Shown piece after piece: positions 54,903 to 63,000 of a stretch of 64,000 nucleotides of DNA. The translations under genes were made by a program, and so were the position numbers. Position 1 is the first letter of the stretch. Every line of letters starts with the position of its first letter. Origin of the DNA: Hydrogenimonas sp. (GTDB lineage Bacteria; Campylobacterota; Campylobacteria; Campylobacterales; Hydrogenimonadaceae); the NCBI GenBank assembly GCA_003945285.1, contig AP019005.1:1874001-1938000 (forward strand), written 5' to 3'. Below the pieces are notes generated by a model. That model was given only the letters and a program-made list of their open reading frames with translations. It was not told where the DNA came from and ran no database searches.

Positions 54903-56096
54903 TCAAGAAAGTATCTTTTTGAACAATACTTTCATTCTTGCTAAATTACCTACTTTAAAACTTATATTATCCAAGACAATGTGTGTTATCTTCTTAGTAT
55001 GCTTCTCAGTTAAAAAATAGATGAAATAGCTATAGCAATAAATCAATATTATCATACATAGGAAAAAGAGAAAATTCGAATAACTCACCGTCTTTTTAAA
55101 GTCGTAGAAAATCAAATAAAATATATTGACAAGCAGTAGCATAAAAGGAAAATGTAGCAGATATAAACTATACGAAAAATCTGCTAAAAAAGCATTAAGT
55201 TTTGTTTGAATTGTCCTTTCTACAATACGTGGTATTTTAGGGATTGATTTAAAATATATAATAATTAAACCAAAGATTATGCCGACTAACAAGTCTCCTA
55301 TAAAGCCTGAAATATAACGGGAATATGCAACTACAGAAATAAAAAGTGCTGTCAATAAAAACCCAGGATAGGGTAATTTATTTAATAGATTTTCGTCAAT
55401 AAACCAAATTGCCATACCAAGAAGCCATATCAAAAAATACAATATGATTTTCTCATTTATTAACATGGCGATTAAAATGAGCGTAATCAAAGATAGCAAT
55501 TTTATTTTCCACTGCCGGGAAAAAAAGAATGTTGCAATCAATGGAAACATTAGATAATACCAAAACTCATAAGCCAAGCTCCACAATGGGTCGTTAGAGC
55601 CGAATAGAGGACCATAACTATGTTGCAGCATAAAAAGATTTAAAAGAAAAGTTCCAAAGCTCTCTTTTCCACCTTCAAAAAAACTATCATAACCATTTAG
55701 ATCATTGAAAAAAAAATATCCTAAATGATCCAATATTGATGTCAAAAACAGTGCGGGAATTAATACTATATAGAGTCTAATTACTCTTTTTATTGTATAT
55801 TTTCTCCAATTAAATTTTTGATTGACCATTCCTCGTAAGATTTCTCCACCAATCAAAAAACCACTTAGAACAAAAAATATAATCACAGCTTCATGCCCCA
55901 AAGATGTCATAAAATAAAATAACTTCCAAACTATCTCAGATTTTCCCAACTCCGCATAACTTGGGAAAGTTACTGCACGAACATGTGACAAAACTACTAT
56001 AAAAGCAGCTAACCAACGGGAAAAATGCAGAAAATTAGATAAAAAAGGATTTATATAGAATTTTTTTTCTTTTTTATAGAAATAGAAACTGTTCAT
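54903..56096 (-). CDS. Acyltransferase 3 family membrane protein (OafA-like)
   Basis: A 397-residue integral membrane acyltransferase with about ten hydrophobic segments. The family start motif is FSRWLAAFIVVLSHVRAVTF, and IIFFVLSGFLIGGEILRG, WRKYTIKRVIRLYIVLIP and NDPLWSLAYEFWYYLMFP follow. Such proteins O-acylate surface polysaccharides. The gene is far more AT-rich than its neighbours, with many Lys/Ile/Asn codons ending in A/T, a sign of transfer from a low-GC donor. Its ATG overlaps the dynamin-like stop by 4 bp. Confidence 0.88.
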   Translation of the reverse strand: MNSFYFYKKEKKFYINPFLSNFLHFSRWLAAFIVVLSHVRAVTFPSYAELGKSEIVWKLFYFMTSLGHEAVIIFFVLSGFLIGGEILRGMVNQKFNWRKYTIKRVIRLYIVLIPALFLTSILDHLGYFFFNDLNGYDSFFEGGKESFGTFLLNLFMLQHSYGPLFGSNDPLWSLAYEFWYYLMFPLIATFFFSRQWKIKLLSLITLILIAMLINEKIILYFLIWLLGMAIWFIDENLLNKLPYPGFLLTALFISVVAYSRYISGFIGDLLVGIIFGLIIIYFKSIPKIPRIVERTIQTKLNAFLADFSYSLYLLHFPFMLLLVNIFYLIFYDFKKTVSYSNFLFFLCMIILIYCYSYFIYFLTEKHTKKITHIVLDNISFKVGNLARMKVLFKKILS

Positions 56097-57481
56097 ATGT
56101 TTTCATTTTTCCCTGACGGACTGACAAACTGGTCGTTGAGCTTCTGTATGGAGCGCCTGCTCTGGTTTATCACCTCTTCGAGTCTCTGCTGTGCACGCTT
56201 GATCCAGCCGCTCATTCCGGCCCTGAATATCGGACGGTACCAGCGGGTATTACGCAAAAACGCCTGTGCCAGTGCCGCATCGCCGGCTTCGAGCTTCCTG
56301 TATATTCTCCGCCCTACGAAATTCCTGACCTTGAAATGGAGTATCGCCAAAACCGAGAGAAGAACCGCAACGGAGGCTCCCAGGGAGAGGGGGGAGCCGG
56401 AGATCGAACTTACAAATCCGAACTGCCACTCAAGCACCCCTATACCGGCAAAAAGCAGCAGAAAAAGTACCGCATCGACAACCGCGACACCCCTCAACCA
56501 CTTCTTGAGCGCGCTCTGGAGGGCCGGAAGCTTTCTATCTTTGATCTCCCGGGCGAAATCTTCGAGTGCTTTCGTGATTCTGTATGCCCTCTCTATTCCC
56601 ACTTTGTCCATCCGCTCCACGATCTGCCGCAGATCCTCATCGCGTTTGCGCTTCATCCTCTCCGCGAGAGCTTCGTCGTCGATGGGCACCATCGCCTCCT
56701 CGCTGTAGATGGCGAAGAAGTTGCCCGAAACCAGCCCCTGCTGGGAAAGCGCCCTCTGCCAGGAGCCTATGACATCTTCGAGGTTATCCTCTTTGGCCGT
56801 TGTATCTATCTGGTTGAGTATATATAGAATCTTGTTGGCATCCCTGTGTGATATCGCGGCACCCACAAGATGCTCCAGCGTATCTCTCATCGCTCCGGGC
56901 TCCGGGTGTCTCGCGTCGAAAAATATCAGAACCAGGTCGGACATGTCTATGATGTGGCTGGTGATCCGCAAGATCGCATCGCGCTGGCTGTCGGCATCGA
57001 AACCGGGAGAGTCTATGAGTATCTTTCCCTTGACGGCATCGGAGCGTACGGTTTTAAGCTGAAGGTAGAGGTTGACACGGCTCCCCTCCCCCGCATCCAC
57101 CTTCTCCACCTCTTCGCTTATGTTATAAAATGGAAAACGGGGATCTGCATCTAGAGCAAGGCCGGGAAGGGTCGTCACATCTTCGGCGGAGCCGTAGCAG
57201 ATGACCGTAAACTTGTCATCCACAGCCTGGTTGCCGGTACTCTGCACCTTTCTTCCCAGATACTGGTTTATAAACGTCGACTTTCCGGATGAAAAGGTTC
57301 CGAGTATAGAGATCAGCGGCCACCAAGATATGTGTGCCGTATAGGTATCTTCAGGATCCAAAAAACCGTGTGTATGCGCGATTTTGTCCAGAGTCTCGTA
57401 CCGTTCGATAACATTCAGCAGTACGGGATTCTCCTCCGAAAGATGCTGCTTGAGTTTCCTGTATCGCTCCTTGGGCGTCAT
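56093..57481 (-). CDS. Dynamin-like GTPase with membrane hairpin
   Basis: A 462-residue dynamin-superfamily GTPase: G1 GTFSSGKST (61-69), G3 DSPG (157-160), G4 NQID (223-226). Helical region (230-330), two hydrophobic segments (AVVDAVLFLLLFAGIGVLEW and LGASVAVLLSVLAILHF), and a charged helical end. It would bind and remodel membranes or tether vesicles; role unknown. The start MTPKERY has GGAGAA before it and a TATAAT at 57509-57514; the frame extends to an ATG at 57547 that overlaps the upstream stop, which is less likely. Base composition is like the core genome, unlike both neighbours. Confidence 0.83.
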   Translation of the reverse strand: MTPKERYRKLKQHLSEENPVLLNVIERYETLDKIAHTHGFLDPEDTYTAHISWWPLISILGTFSSGKSTFINQYLGRKVQSTGNQAVDDKFTVICYGSAEDVTTLPGLALDADPRFPFYNISEEVEKVDAGEGSRVNLYLQLKTVRSDAVKGKILIDSPGFDADSQRDAILRITSHIIDMSDLVLIFFDARHPEPGAMRDTLEHLVGAAISHRDANKILYILNQIDTTAKEDNLEDVIGSWQRALSQQGLVSGNFFAIYSEEAMVPIDDEALAERMKRKRDEDLRQIVERMDKVGIERAYRITKALEDFAREIKDRKLPALQSALKKWLRGVAVVDAVLFLLLFAGIGVLEWQFGFVSSISGSPLSLGASVAVLLSVLAILHFKVRNFVGRRIYRKLEAGDAALAQAFLRNTRWYRPIFRAGMSGWIKRAQQRLEEVINQSRRSIQKLNDQFVSPSGKNENI

Positions 57482-57508
57482 ATGCTTCTCCGTTGAGTGT
57501 ATTGTGAT

Positions 57509-57514
57509 ATTATA
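57509..57514 (-). promoter_or_regulatory. Candidate -10 promoter of the dynamin-like gene
   Basis: On the minus strand AGTATAATATC lies about 28 bp before the ATG at 57481, with GGAGAA between them. It supports the shorter start and an original promoter independent of the AT-rich gene upstream. Confidence 0.45.
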
Positions 57515-57543
57515 CTCTTTTTGAATAGATAGCTTAAAATCAG

Positions 57544-58077
57544 TCATTGAGACTTGATAATTTCCCTCTTTTTCTCAAAGATCAATTTTATGATAAAGAC
57601 CAATATAACGGGCAGCACCATCCACTTTAATGTGGCTATAAATGAGTGAATGAAAAATAGAACATTTGAAAAATCATCAGGTTTGCTTATGAACAACAAT
57701 TCAAGCGTATTTTCAATCCAATCTAACAGACCCGCGGCAAAAGGAAGATAGATTACTGAGTTATACTTTGTAATATTTTGTACTTCTTTTTTTGATATCA
57801 GCGCTGAAAGTATTGAAGCAAAAAGTATTGAATAACTTAAAGCATAAATATAGTCGGTGAATATGTATCGGTTAAAATACTCGATTCCTGACGGCGACCA
57901 ACTCTTTATAATCTCAATTCCGACATTTTTATTAAAAGCAACTTGTAAAGCTATTACACCCATCCCGTTTCTACCGTCAATAGATGGATTCACTATAAAC
58001 ATCACTACTATGAACATAACCGATGTTGCAACAGATGAAAAAATTAAAACTTTTTTCCGACTTAATATATTAGACAC
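57544..58077 (-). CDS. Hypothetical integral membrane protein, AT-rich
   Basis: A 177-residue protein with four hydrophobic segments (near 10-30, 75-95, 105-125 and 150-170: VLIFSSVATSVMFIVVMFIV, YALSYSILFASILSALI, YLPFAAGLLDWIENTLELLF, WMVLPVILVFIIKLIF). Family not recognised. AT-rich like the acyltransferase gene; divergent from the HxlR regulator, which is the obvious candidate to control it. Confidence 0.65.
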   Translation of the reverse strand: MSNILSRKKVLIFSSVATSVMFIVVMFIVNPSIDGRNGMGVIALQVAFNKNVGIEIIKSWSPSGIEYFNRYIFTDYIYALSYSILFASILSALISKKEVQNITKYNSVIYLPFAAGLLDWIENTLELLFISKPDDFSNVLFFIHSFIATLKWMVLPVILVFIIKLIFEKKREIIKSQ

Positions 58078-58177
58078 TGTCTATCCTTCTTTTCGTTGAA
58101 GTAGTGAAATAGTATCATTTATATGCTACCATATCTAGTACATACAATAAAGTTATATACATACCGAAAGGATACTA

Positions 58178-58516
58178 ATGGCCATAGTTTACCAGGGGAA
58201 AACGTATGAATGCTCTTTTGAGCTGGCACTTGATATGTTTAGCGGAAAGTGGAAAGGATTGATATTATGGCACTTGAGTCACGGTACTATGAGATATGGG
58301 GAGCTTAGAAAAGCTTCCGGTAAAATTACGCAAAAAATGTTGACTCAAACCTTGAGAGAATTAGAGAAAAATAGACTCATTACTAGAAAGGTTTATCCGG
58401 TAGTACCACCGAAAGTAGAATATACTTTAACTGATAATGCCAAGAGATTGATTCCCATTTTAAAATCTATTCAGTCTTGGGGTGACGAGCTGGTTAGAAA
58501 CAGTGAGGGAACCTGA
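58178..58516 (+). CDS. HxlR-family transcriptional regulator
   Basis: A 112-residue winged-helix protein. The N-terminal CSFELALDMFSGKWKGLILW and LSHGTMRYGELRKASGKITQ, then KMLTQTLRELEKNRLITRKV and PPKVEYTLTDNAKRLIPIL, are the standard HxlR pattern, with a conserved Cys near 12 that in some members senses reactive species. It faces the AT-rich membrane-protein gene across 100 bp of AT-rich sequence and is followed by the trailing end of the CRISPR array. Confidence 0.9.
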   Translation: MAIVYQGKTYECSFELALDMFSGKWKGLILWHLSHGTMRYGELRKASGKITQKMLTQTLRELEKNRLITRKVYPVVPPKVEYTLTDNAKRLIPILKSIQSWGDELVRNSEGT

Positions 58517-58551
58517 CATCTACGACGTAAGCCTTCGGAGTTGCCTTAATA

Positions 58552-58580
58552 TGTGTAAACACCACATCCGTGGGGAACAC
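58552..58580 (-). CRISPR. Degenerate terminal CRISPR repeat
   Basis: A 29-base segment identical to the consensus over its last 14 bases (through GTGGGGAACAC) but changed at several positions in the first half. It lies at the leader-distal side of the array and is separated from the first regular repeat by 60 bp of mostly heptamer repeat instead of a 32-bp spacer. Confidence 0.75.
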
Positions 58581-58586
58581 TTAATG

Positions 58587-58642
58587 GTCGATAGTCAATA
58601 GTCAATAGTCAATAGTCAATAGTCAATAGTCGATGGTCGATG
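58587..58642. repeat. Heptanucleotide tandem repeat inside the CRISPR trailer (8 units)
   Basis: Eight units of 7 bases: GTCGATA, GTCAATA five times, then GTCGATG twice. The last unit runs into the first two bases of the outermost regular CRISPR repeat (GTTCATC follows in the same register). It fills the place where an old spacer and repeat would be expected. Confidence 0.8.
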
Positions 58643-59279
58643 GTTCATCCCCACGTCCGTGGGGAACACGGCGACGCCAATCCGGCTCTGGTCACACGGG
58701 TCGGTTCATCCCCACGTCCGTGGGGAACACATCTCGTCAGTTCCGTTACCAGGGAAAATATTCGGTTCATCCCCACGTCCGTGGGGAACACTGGATGGTG
58801 ACTCCCATACTCACCTCCTTTTCCGGTTCATCCCCACGTCCGTGGGGAACACGATATTCCCCATAGTGAAGAGCTGAACTGGGTCGGTTCATCCCCACGT
58901 CCGTGGGGAACACTTCCGACCAAGATGAAACATACCATATCCCATCGGTTCATCCCCACGTCCGTGGGGAACACATAGAAATCTTTTACTAGGCGCAACC
59001 CCTCGTCGGTTCATCCCCACGTCCGTGGGGAACACGTACCATCTAGGCATTGCGCCGCTAATGGGTAAGGTTCATCCCCACGTCCGTGGGGAACACATTC
59101 CCTGTTCTGACCGGAACCAAAAGTTTTGCGGTTCATCCCCACGTCCGTGGGGAACACAGAAAACGTAGGATTATGTTTTGAGAATCAGGCGGTTCATCCC
59201 CACGTCCGTGGGGAACACTGAAAAAGTATTGGTAAGGCTGTTGAACTGGTCGGTTCATCCCCACGTCCGTGGGGAACAC
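58641..59279 (-). CRISPR. Type I-E CRISPR array, 11 repeats and 10 spacers
   Basis: Repeats of 29 bp start at 58641, 58702, 58763, 58824, 58885, 58946, 59007, 59068, 59129, 59190 and 59251; all ten spacers are 32 bp, giving an exact 61-bp period. The repeat (plus strand starts CGGTTCATCCCCACG) contains the CCCCACG/CGTGGGG stem. Its reverse complement begins GTGTTCCCC, like the transcribed E. coli I-E repeat, so transcription runs leftwards from the cas2e side. Only first-base variants are seen: T in the outermost repeat and A at 59068. No spacer obviously matches another part of this window. Confidence 0.97.
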
Positions 59280-59339
59280 ACTTGCTTAGAGTGTGCGGTT
59301 TTATGGGGTTTTCAACCTTTCAAGAAATTGTACCAACTT
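59280..59339 (-). promoter_or_regulatory. CRISPR leader region
   Basis: Sixty bases between the cas2e stop and the youngest repeat. On the minus strand it is AT-rich with A-tracts, as I-E leaders are. It should hold the array promoter and the integration signals. It is intact despite the IS element in cas2e. Confidence 0.6.
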
Positions 59340-59342
59340 TTA

Positions 59343-59579
<237 letters not shown>

Positions 59580-59615
59580 TTAGGTCCAATCCCAGAGTTA
59601 GATTTTGATTGTATA

Positions 59616-60446
59616 TCAGGCGACATATTTTCTGCCTGAAACCTTGGCCGGTGGCTGTTTGTCCAGTGAGCTGTGCGGTCGTTCGTGATTGTAATGATTT
59701 CGCCATTTTTCGATGATGACAGCGGCCTCTTTCCGATTGTAAAACCACTCCCTGTTCAGACACTCGTCCCTGAATTTTCCATTGAAGCTTTCCACATAGG
59801 CGTTCTGCCAGGGAGAGCCTGGCTTGATGAAAGCCGGACCGATATCATTGTCTGTCAGCCATTGAATAACCGCCTTAGCCGTGAACTCCGGCCCATTGTC
59901 ACTGCGGATGAATTTGGGCCTGCCGTACAGTGTCATCAGGCGAGAGAGCGTATCGATGAGATGGTGCGTCCTGATGGAAGCCGCTACCTCCAGTGCCAGG
60001 CATTCTCTTGTGTATTCGTCTACGACCACCAGAATCTTGAGCTTCTGCCCATTGGCGGCACGGTCGCTGACGAAATCGTAGCTCCAGACATGATTGATAT
60101 GCCCGGATTGCAGTTTGATCGGGTCGGTTCCCGGACGTCTGCGCCTGGGACGCTTCTTCGGCAGCTGCAGGTTCAGCATTGTCCATAGGCGATAGATCCG
60201 CTTAGCGTTGATCGTCTCGTTCATTTCCCAACCCAGCATCACACCGATGCGGCGATAGCCGAAACGGGGATATTTCTCGCTGAGCGCTTTGACCGATTCG
60301 GCCAGCACCTCGTCCTTGAAGGGCTGTCTCGGTTTGTAGACCATACTCGACCGGCTCACGCCGATCTCCTGGCAGGCCCGCCGTTGCGAGACGTTGTGCG
60401 CTTGCATCATCCGCACCGCTGCACGCTTCTGGTCGGGCCTTACCAC
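59616..60446 (-). CDS. IS3-family transposase OrfB, copy 2
   Basis: The same protein as in copy 1 (about 276 residues from the frameshift point), with the DDE residues in SYDFVSDRA, RSDNGPEFTA and YVESFNGKF. Produced as an OrfAB fusion by slippage on A7G at 60447-60453. Confidence 0.92.
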   Translation of the reverse strand: MVRPDQKRAAVRMMQAHNVSQRRACQEIGVSRSSMVYKPRQPFKDEVLAESVKALSEKYPRFGYRRIGVMLGWEMNETINAKRIYRLWTMLNLQLPKKRPRRRRPGTDPIKLQSGHINHVWSYDFVSDRAANGQKLKILVVVDEYTRECLALEVAASIRTHHLIDTLSRLMTLYGRPKFIRSDNGPEFTAKAVIQWLTDNDIGPAFIKPGSPWQNAYVESFNGKFRDECLNREWFYNRKEAAVIIEKWRNHYNHERPHSSLDKQPPAKVSGRKYVA

Positions 60447-60703
60447 TTTTTTTCGACAACATCCTTCAGCGCATCGTTGACGAGTATCTGCTCCGCCAGC
60501 AGCTTTTTCAGCCTGGCGTTCTCCCTTTCGAGCTCTTTGAGCCGCTTGACCTCGGAAACCCCCATGCCTCCATAGAGCTTTTTCCACCGGTAGAACGTCG
60601 TATCGGATATATTGTGCTTTCGGATGACCTCCTGGTCTGTCGCGGCCCGCTCCGCCTCCTGCAAAATTTTGACGATCTGCTCTTCACTAAATCGTTTCTT
60701 CAT
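60440..60703 (-). CDS. IS3-family transposase OrfA, copy 2
   Basis: The same 87-residue helix-turn-helix protein as in copy 1, reading in the same direction as cas2e. Transcription from the cas operon could pass into it. Confidence 0.93.
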   Translation of the reverse strand: MKKRFSEEQIVKILQEAERAATDQEVIRKHNISDTTFYRWKKLYGGMGVSEVKRLKELERENARLKKLLAEQILVNDALKDVVEKKW

Positions 60704-60831
60704 GTTTGGCTTCCTTTGTTAGAAATTATATTCTAACTCTGGATATGGCTTGAATTTCGGGGAGCAGGTCACCGGCTCTAATCTCAAGCATCCAAATTGC
60801 AAGCCGCCCTCTTAGCGCATCGGGCGCCGCT

Positions 60832-61746
60832 TCAAGTACGATAACCGTCATCTGCGATATTCTCCTCCGGTTCTTCGAATGCAGGGCCGACAGACTCAGG
60901 AGGTGCTGTCGGTCTATCCAGTCCACCCGCCGAAAGTACCTCTTCTATTAACGGAATCAATTTGGCCAATACTTTTTTACGGCGAAAAAGATCACGACAT
61001 GCCAGTCGCACTTCCCTTTCCGGATTAAAAGGTGAATCGGAGGCAATTTTAAAAGCCAGGGGGACGACTGTGTCGAATTTAATCAAATCGGCTATATCAT
61101 ACACGAAAGAGAGTGGTTTCCCCGTATGAATAAATCCCACTGCAGGAGCATATCCGGCCGCCAATACCGCTGCTTCGGTCACACCGTAAAGACAGGAAGT
61201 GGCGGAACTTAAACAGCGGTTGATTGTGTCTGAGCCGGCCCAATCCTGAACATCATATCTTCGTCCGCTCCAGTGGATACCGTAACGATTGGCCAGATGC
61301 TGATAAAGCTTTTTGACTCTGATGCCTTCGATACCTCGCAATTGCTGAATGCTGCGACGCTGAGGAGCTTTCTCCCCAAAACGAAGCTCATACATTTTTC
61401 GAACTACATTCAGGCGTGCAGTATCGTCCAGAGCCAATTTCGCCTGGTATAGCAGCTTGTCCGACCGGGCACCGCCGGGCTGACCGGAGGCATAGAGGCG
61501 CACGCCTGCTTCTCCCACCCAGACAATCAATGTTCCTACCCTTGCTGCCAGCTCTACGGCACGATGGCTTATGCGAACGCCCGGTTCCAGCATAATACAC
61601 GCAATGGAACCTGCGGGAATTTGTGTATGCACACCATCTTTGGTAATCATGACGAATGCTCCGTTAACCACATCCACATTGCACTTTTCAATAAAAAGCA
61701 GCGCCATGCGGTCCTTGATGGGAATGGGTTTCAACCTGGGAAGCAT
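60832..61746 (-). CDS. cas1e: CRISPR-associated endonuclease Cas1e
   Basis: A 304-residue type I-E Cas1, length as in E. coli (305). The start is MLPRLKPIPIKDRMALLFIE at 61746, overlapping the cas6e stop by one base (TGATG). Signatures are PAGSIACIMLEPGVRISHRA, GTLIVWVGEAGVRLYASGQP, and the active-site region with Glu in LYGVTEAAVLA, His in AVGFIHTGKPLSFVYDIADL and its Asp. It integrates spacers together with Cas2, whose gene downstream is disrupted. Intact itself. Confidence 0.96.
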   Translation of the reverse strand: MLPRLKPIPIKDRMALLFIEKCNVDVVNGAFVMITKDGVHTQIPAGSIACIMLEPGVRISHRAVELAARVGTLIVWVGEAGVRLYASGQPGGARSDKLLYQAKLALDDTARLNVVRKMYELRFGEKAPQRRSIQQLRGIEGIRVKKLYQHLANRYGIHWSGRRYDVQDWAGSDTINRCLSSATSCLYGVTEAAVLAAGYAPAVGFIHTGKPLSFVYDIADLIKFDTVVPLAFKIASDSPFNPEREVRLACRDLFRRKKVLAKLIPLIEEVLSAGGLDRPTAPPESVGPAFEEPEENIADDGYRT

Positions 61747-62339
61747 CACTGCATCCTTGCAAGGCTTAAAAGACCGAAACCAAATCCTTTTGCCGGGCCG
61801 ATACCTTCCAGGCATGACCGTATTAGTTTCTCCGGATCGCTGACTATAAGATATCCCTCATAGCGGACCGACTTGAATTCGAGAGACTTCTCCTCCCTTT
61901 TGCCGATTATTCTACCTTCGTCGATTATATTTTGAATTTGCCAATCGGCACCGATTTTTTTGCGCAATAGCCATTGGCGCTGGTCGGATTCCCTGATGAG
62001 ACCGTAGCGCTTTTTGTTACGGGTAACGACCGGATTGGCCCGCAGGCGGAACGTCAATAGCTCTCCTTTACGAAATTGCGGGTTGTAGTATTTGGTTTCA
62101 ACCTGTACGCTGTGACGGGGCAGGTGGTTCCAGTCCGGCTCCCGGAGGCTCTGAACCAGCAAATTTGCAAACCTCTCTCTTCGCTCCGGCTCCAAACGAA
62201 AGAGGACTCTACCAAGCTTCTCCGGCGGATAGGTTTTGAATCCTCCCATGATAGAGCGATGCAGCCTATAGACATCGGAGAGTAGCGATTGGTTGGTTCG
62301 ATCCAATAGGTCAAGTTCCATTTTGCTAAGATATATCAT
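61746..62339 (-). CDS. cas6e: CRISPR RNA endonuclease Cas6e
   Basis: A 197-residue CasE/Cse3. His27 in DVYRLHRSIMGGF matches the catalytic histidine of Cas6e; the C-terminal Gly-rich loop is GIGPAKGFGFGLLSL. It cuts pre-crRNA in the repeat hairpin and stays in Cascade. It overlaps cas5e by 14 bp and cas1e by one base. Confidence 0.95.
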   Translation of the reverse strand: MIYLSKMELDLLDRTNQSLLSDVYRLHRSIMGGFKTYPPEKLGRVLFRLEPERRERFANLLVQSLREPDWNHLPRHSVQVETKYYNPQFRKGELLTFRLRANPVVTRNKKRYGLIRESDQRQWLLRKKIGADWQIQNIIDEGRIIGKREEKSLEFKSVRYEGYLIVSDPEKLIRSCLEGIGPAKGFGFGLLSLARMQ

Positions 62340-63000
62340 CGCAATTCTCCCAAAAGATTTCTACATAGCGTGAAGCGAATTTTCGTTTTCCCAGAGCAAA
62401 ACTGATGGGTTGATCCTGCCGGATGTATGGTGTGGGATCTTTGCTTTCTATCACGAAACGAATTGCCTCTGTGCGATTGTCATTCTCCGAATGCAAGCTT
62501 TCTCTACCTGCAAAGGGGGATAGAAACGGATAGTTTTTCAGCGCTTCGGATACGCACTCGTCTCGTATGCCGTCCAAAAGCCATGGTGAGCGTGACGGCA
62601 CATAGGACTTTCGGCCCAAACTTAATGGCCAGACAGGAGTGCGTAGAGCTTTGTGGATTTTTTCGAGAATCTCTCTATCTCCTTCCAGCCCTACAAGGAA
62701 AACGGCATCGGCAAGATACCAGCGATCTGAAGTCAGTGTTCTTCTTCCCCCGCCGGCCGTTGCGGCATTTTGGATGGTTTGATAATCTTTCTGGACAACT
62801 CCTTCGCGATCGACCCTAACCCCCATCTTCAAACCGGCAAGGTCATCTATCGGTTCGTTGCGATCCCGTCCGAGGGCAGCACACACCATGCCGATAATCC
62901 CGCTTTTGCTCGGCTCTCTTTCTGTATCTCTTTGGGTAAAGTGGCTTCTGGTTCCCCAGCTCTGCATCGGGCCGGCGATTGCCATCAACAGCGTTGGCAT
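62326..63000 (-). CDS. cas5e: Cascade subunit Cas5e
   Basis: A 224-residue CasD. The N-terminal RAMP strand reads LLMAIAGPMQSWGTRSHFTQ and SKSGIIGMVCAALGRDRNEP, a typical Cas5 start; DYQTIQNAATAGGGRRTLTS follows. It caps the 5' handle of the crRNA. Its ATG overlaps the cas7e stop by one base (TAATG). Confidence 0.95.
   Translation of the reverse strand: MPTLLMAIAGPMQSWGTRSHFTQRDTEREPSKSGIIGMVCAALGRDRNEPIDDLAGLKMGVRVDREGVVQKDYQTIQNAATAGGGRRTLTSDRWYLADAVFLVGLEGDREILEKIHKALRTPVWPLSLGRKSYVPSRSPWLLDGIRDECVSEALKNYPFLSPFAGRESLHSENDNRTEAIRFVIESKDPTPYIRQDQPISFALGKRKFASRYVEIFWENCDDIS

Noticed and set aside
58587-58642. Heptamer array as additional short CRISPR units
   Set aside because: A 7-base period without spacers is a simple tandem repeat, not a repeat-spacer structure.
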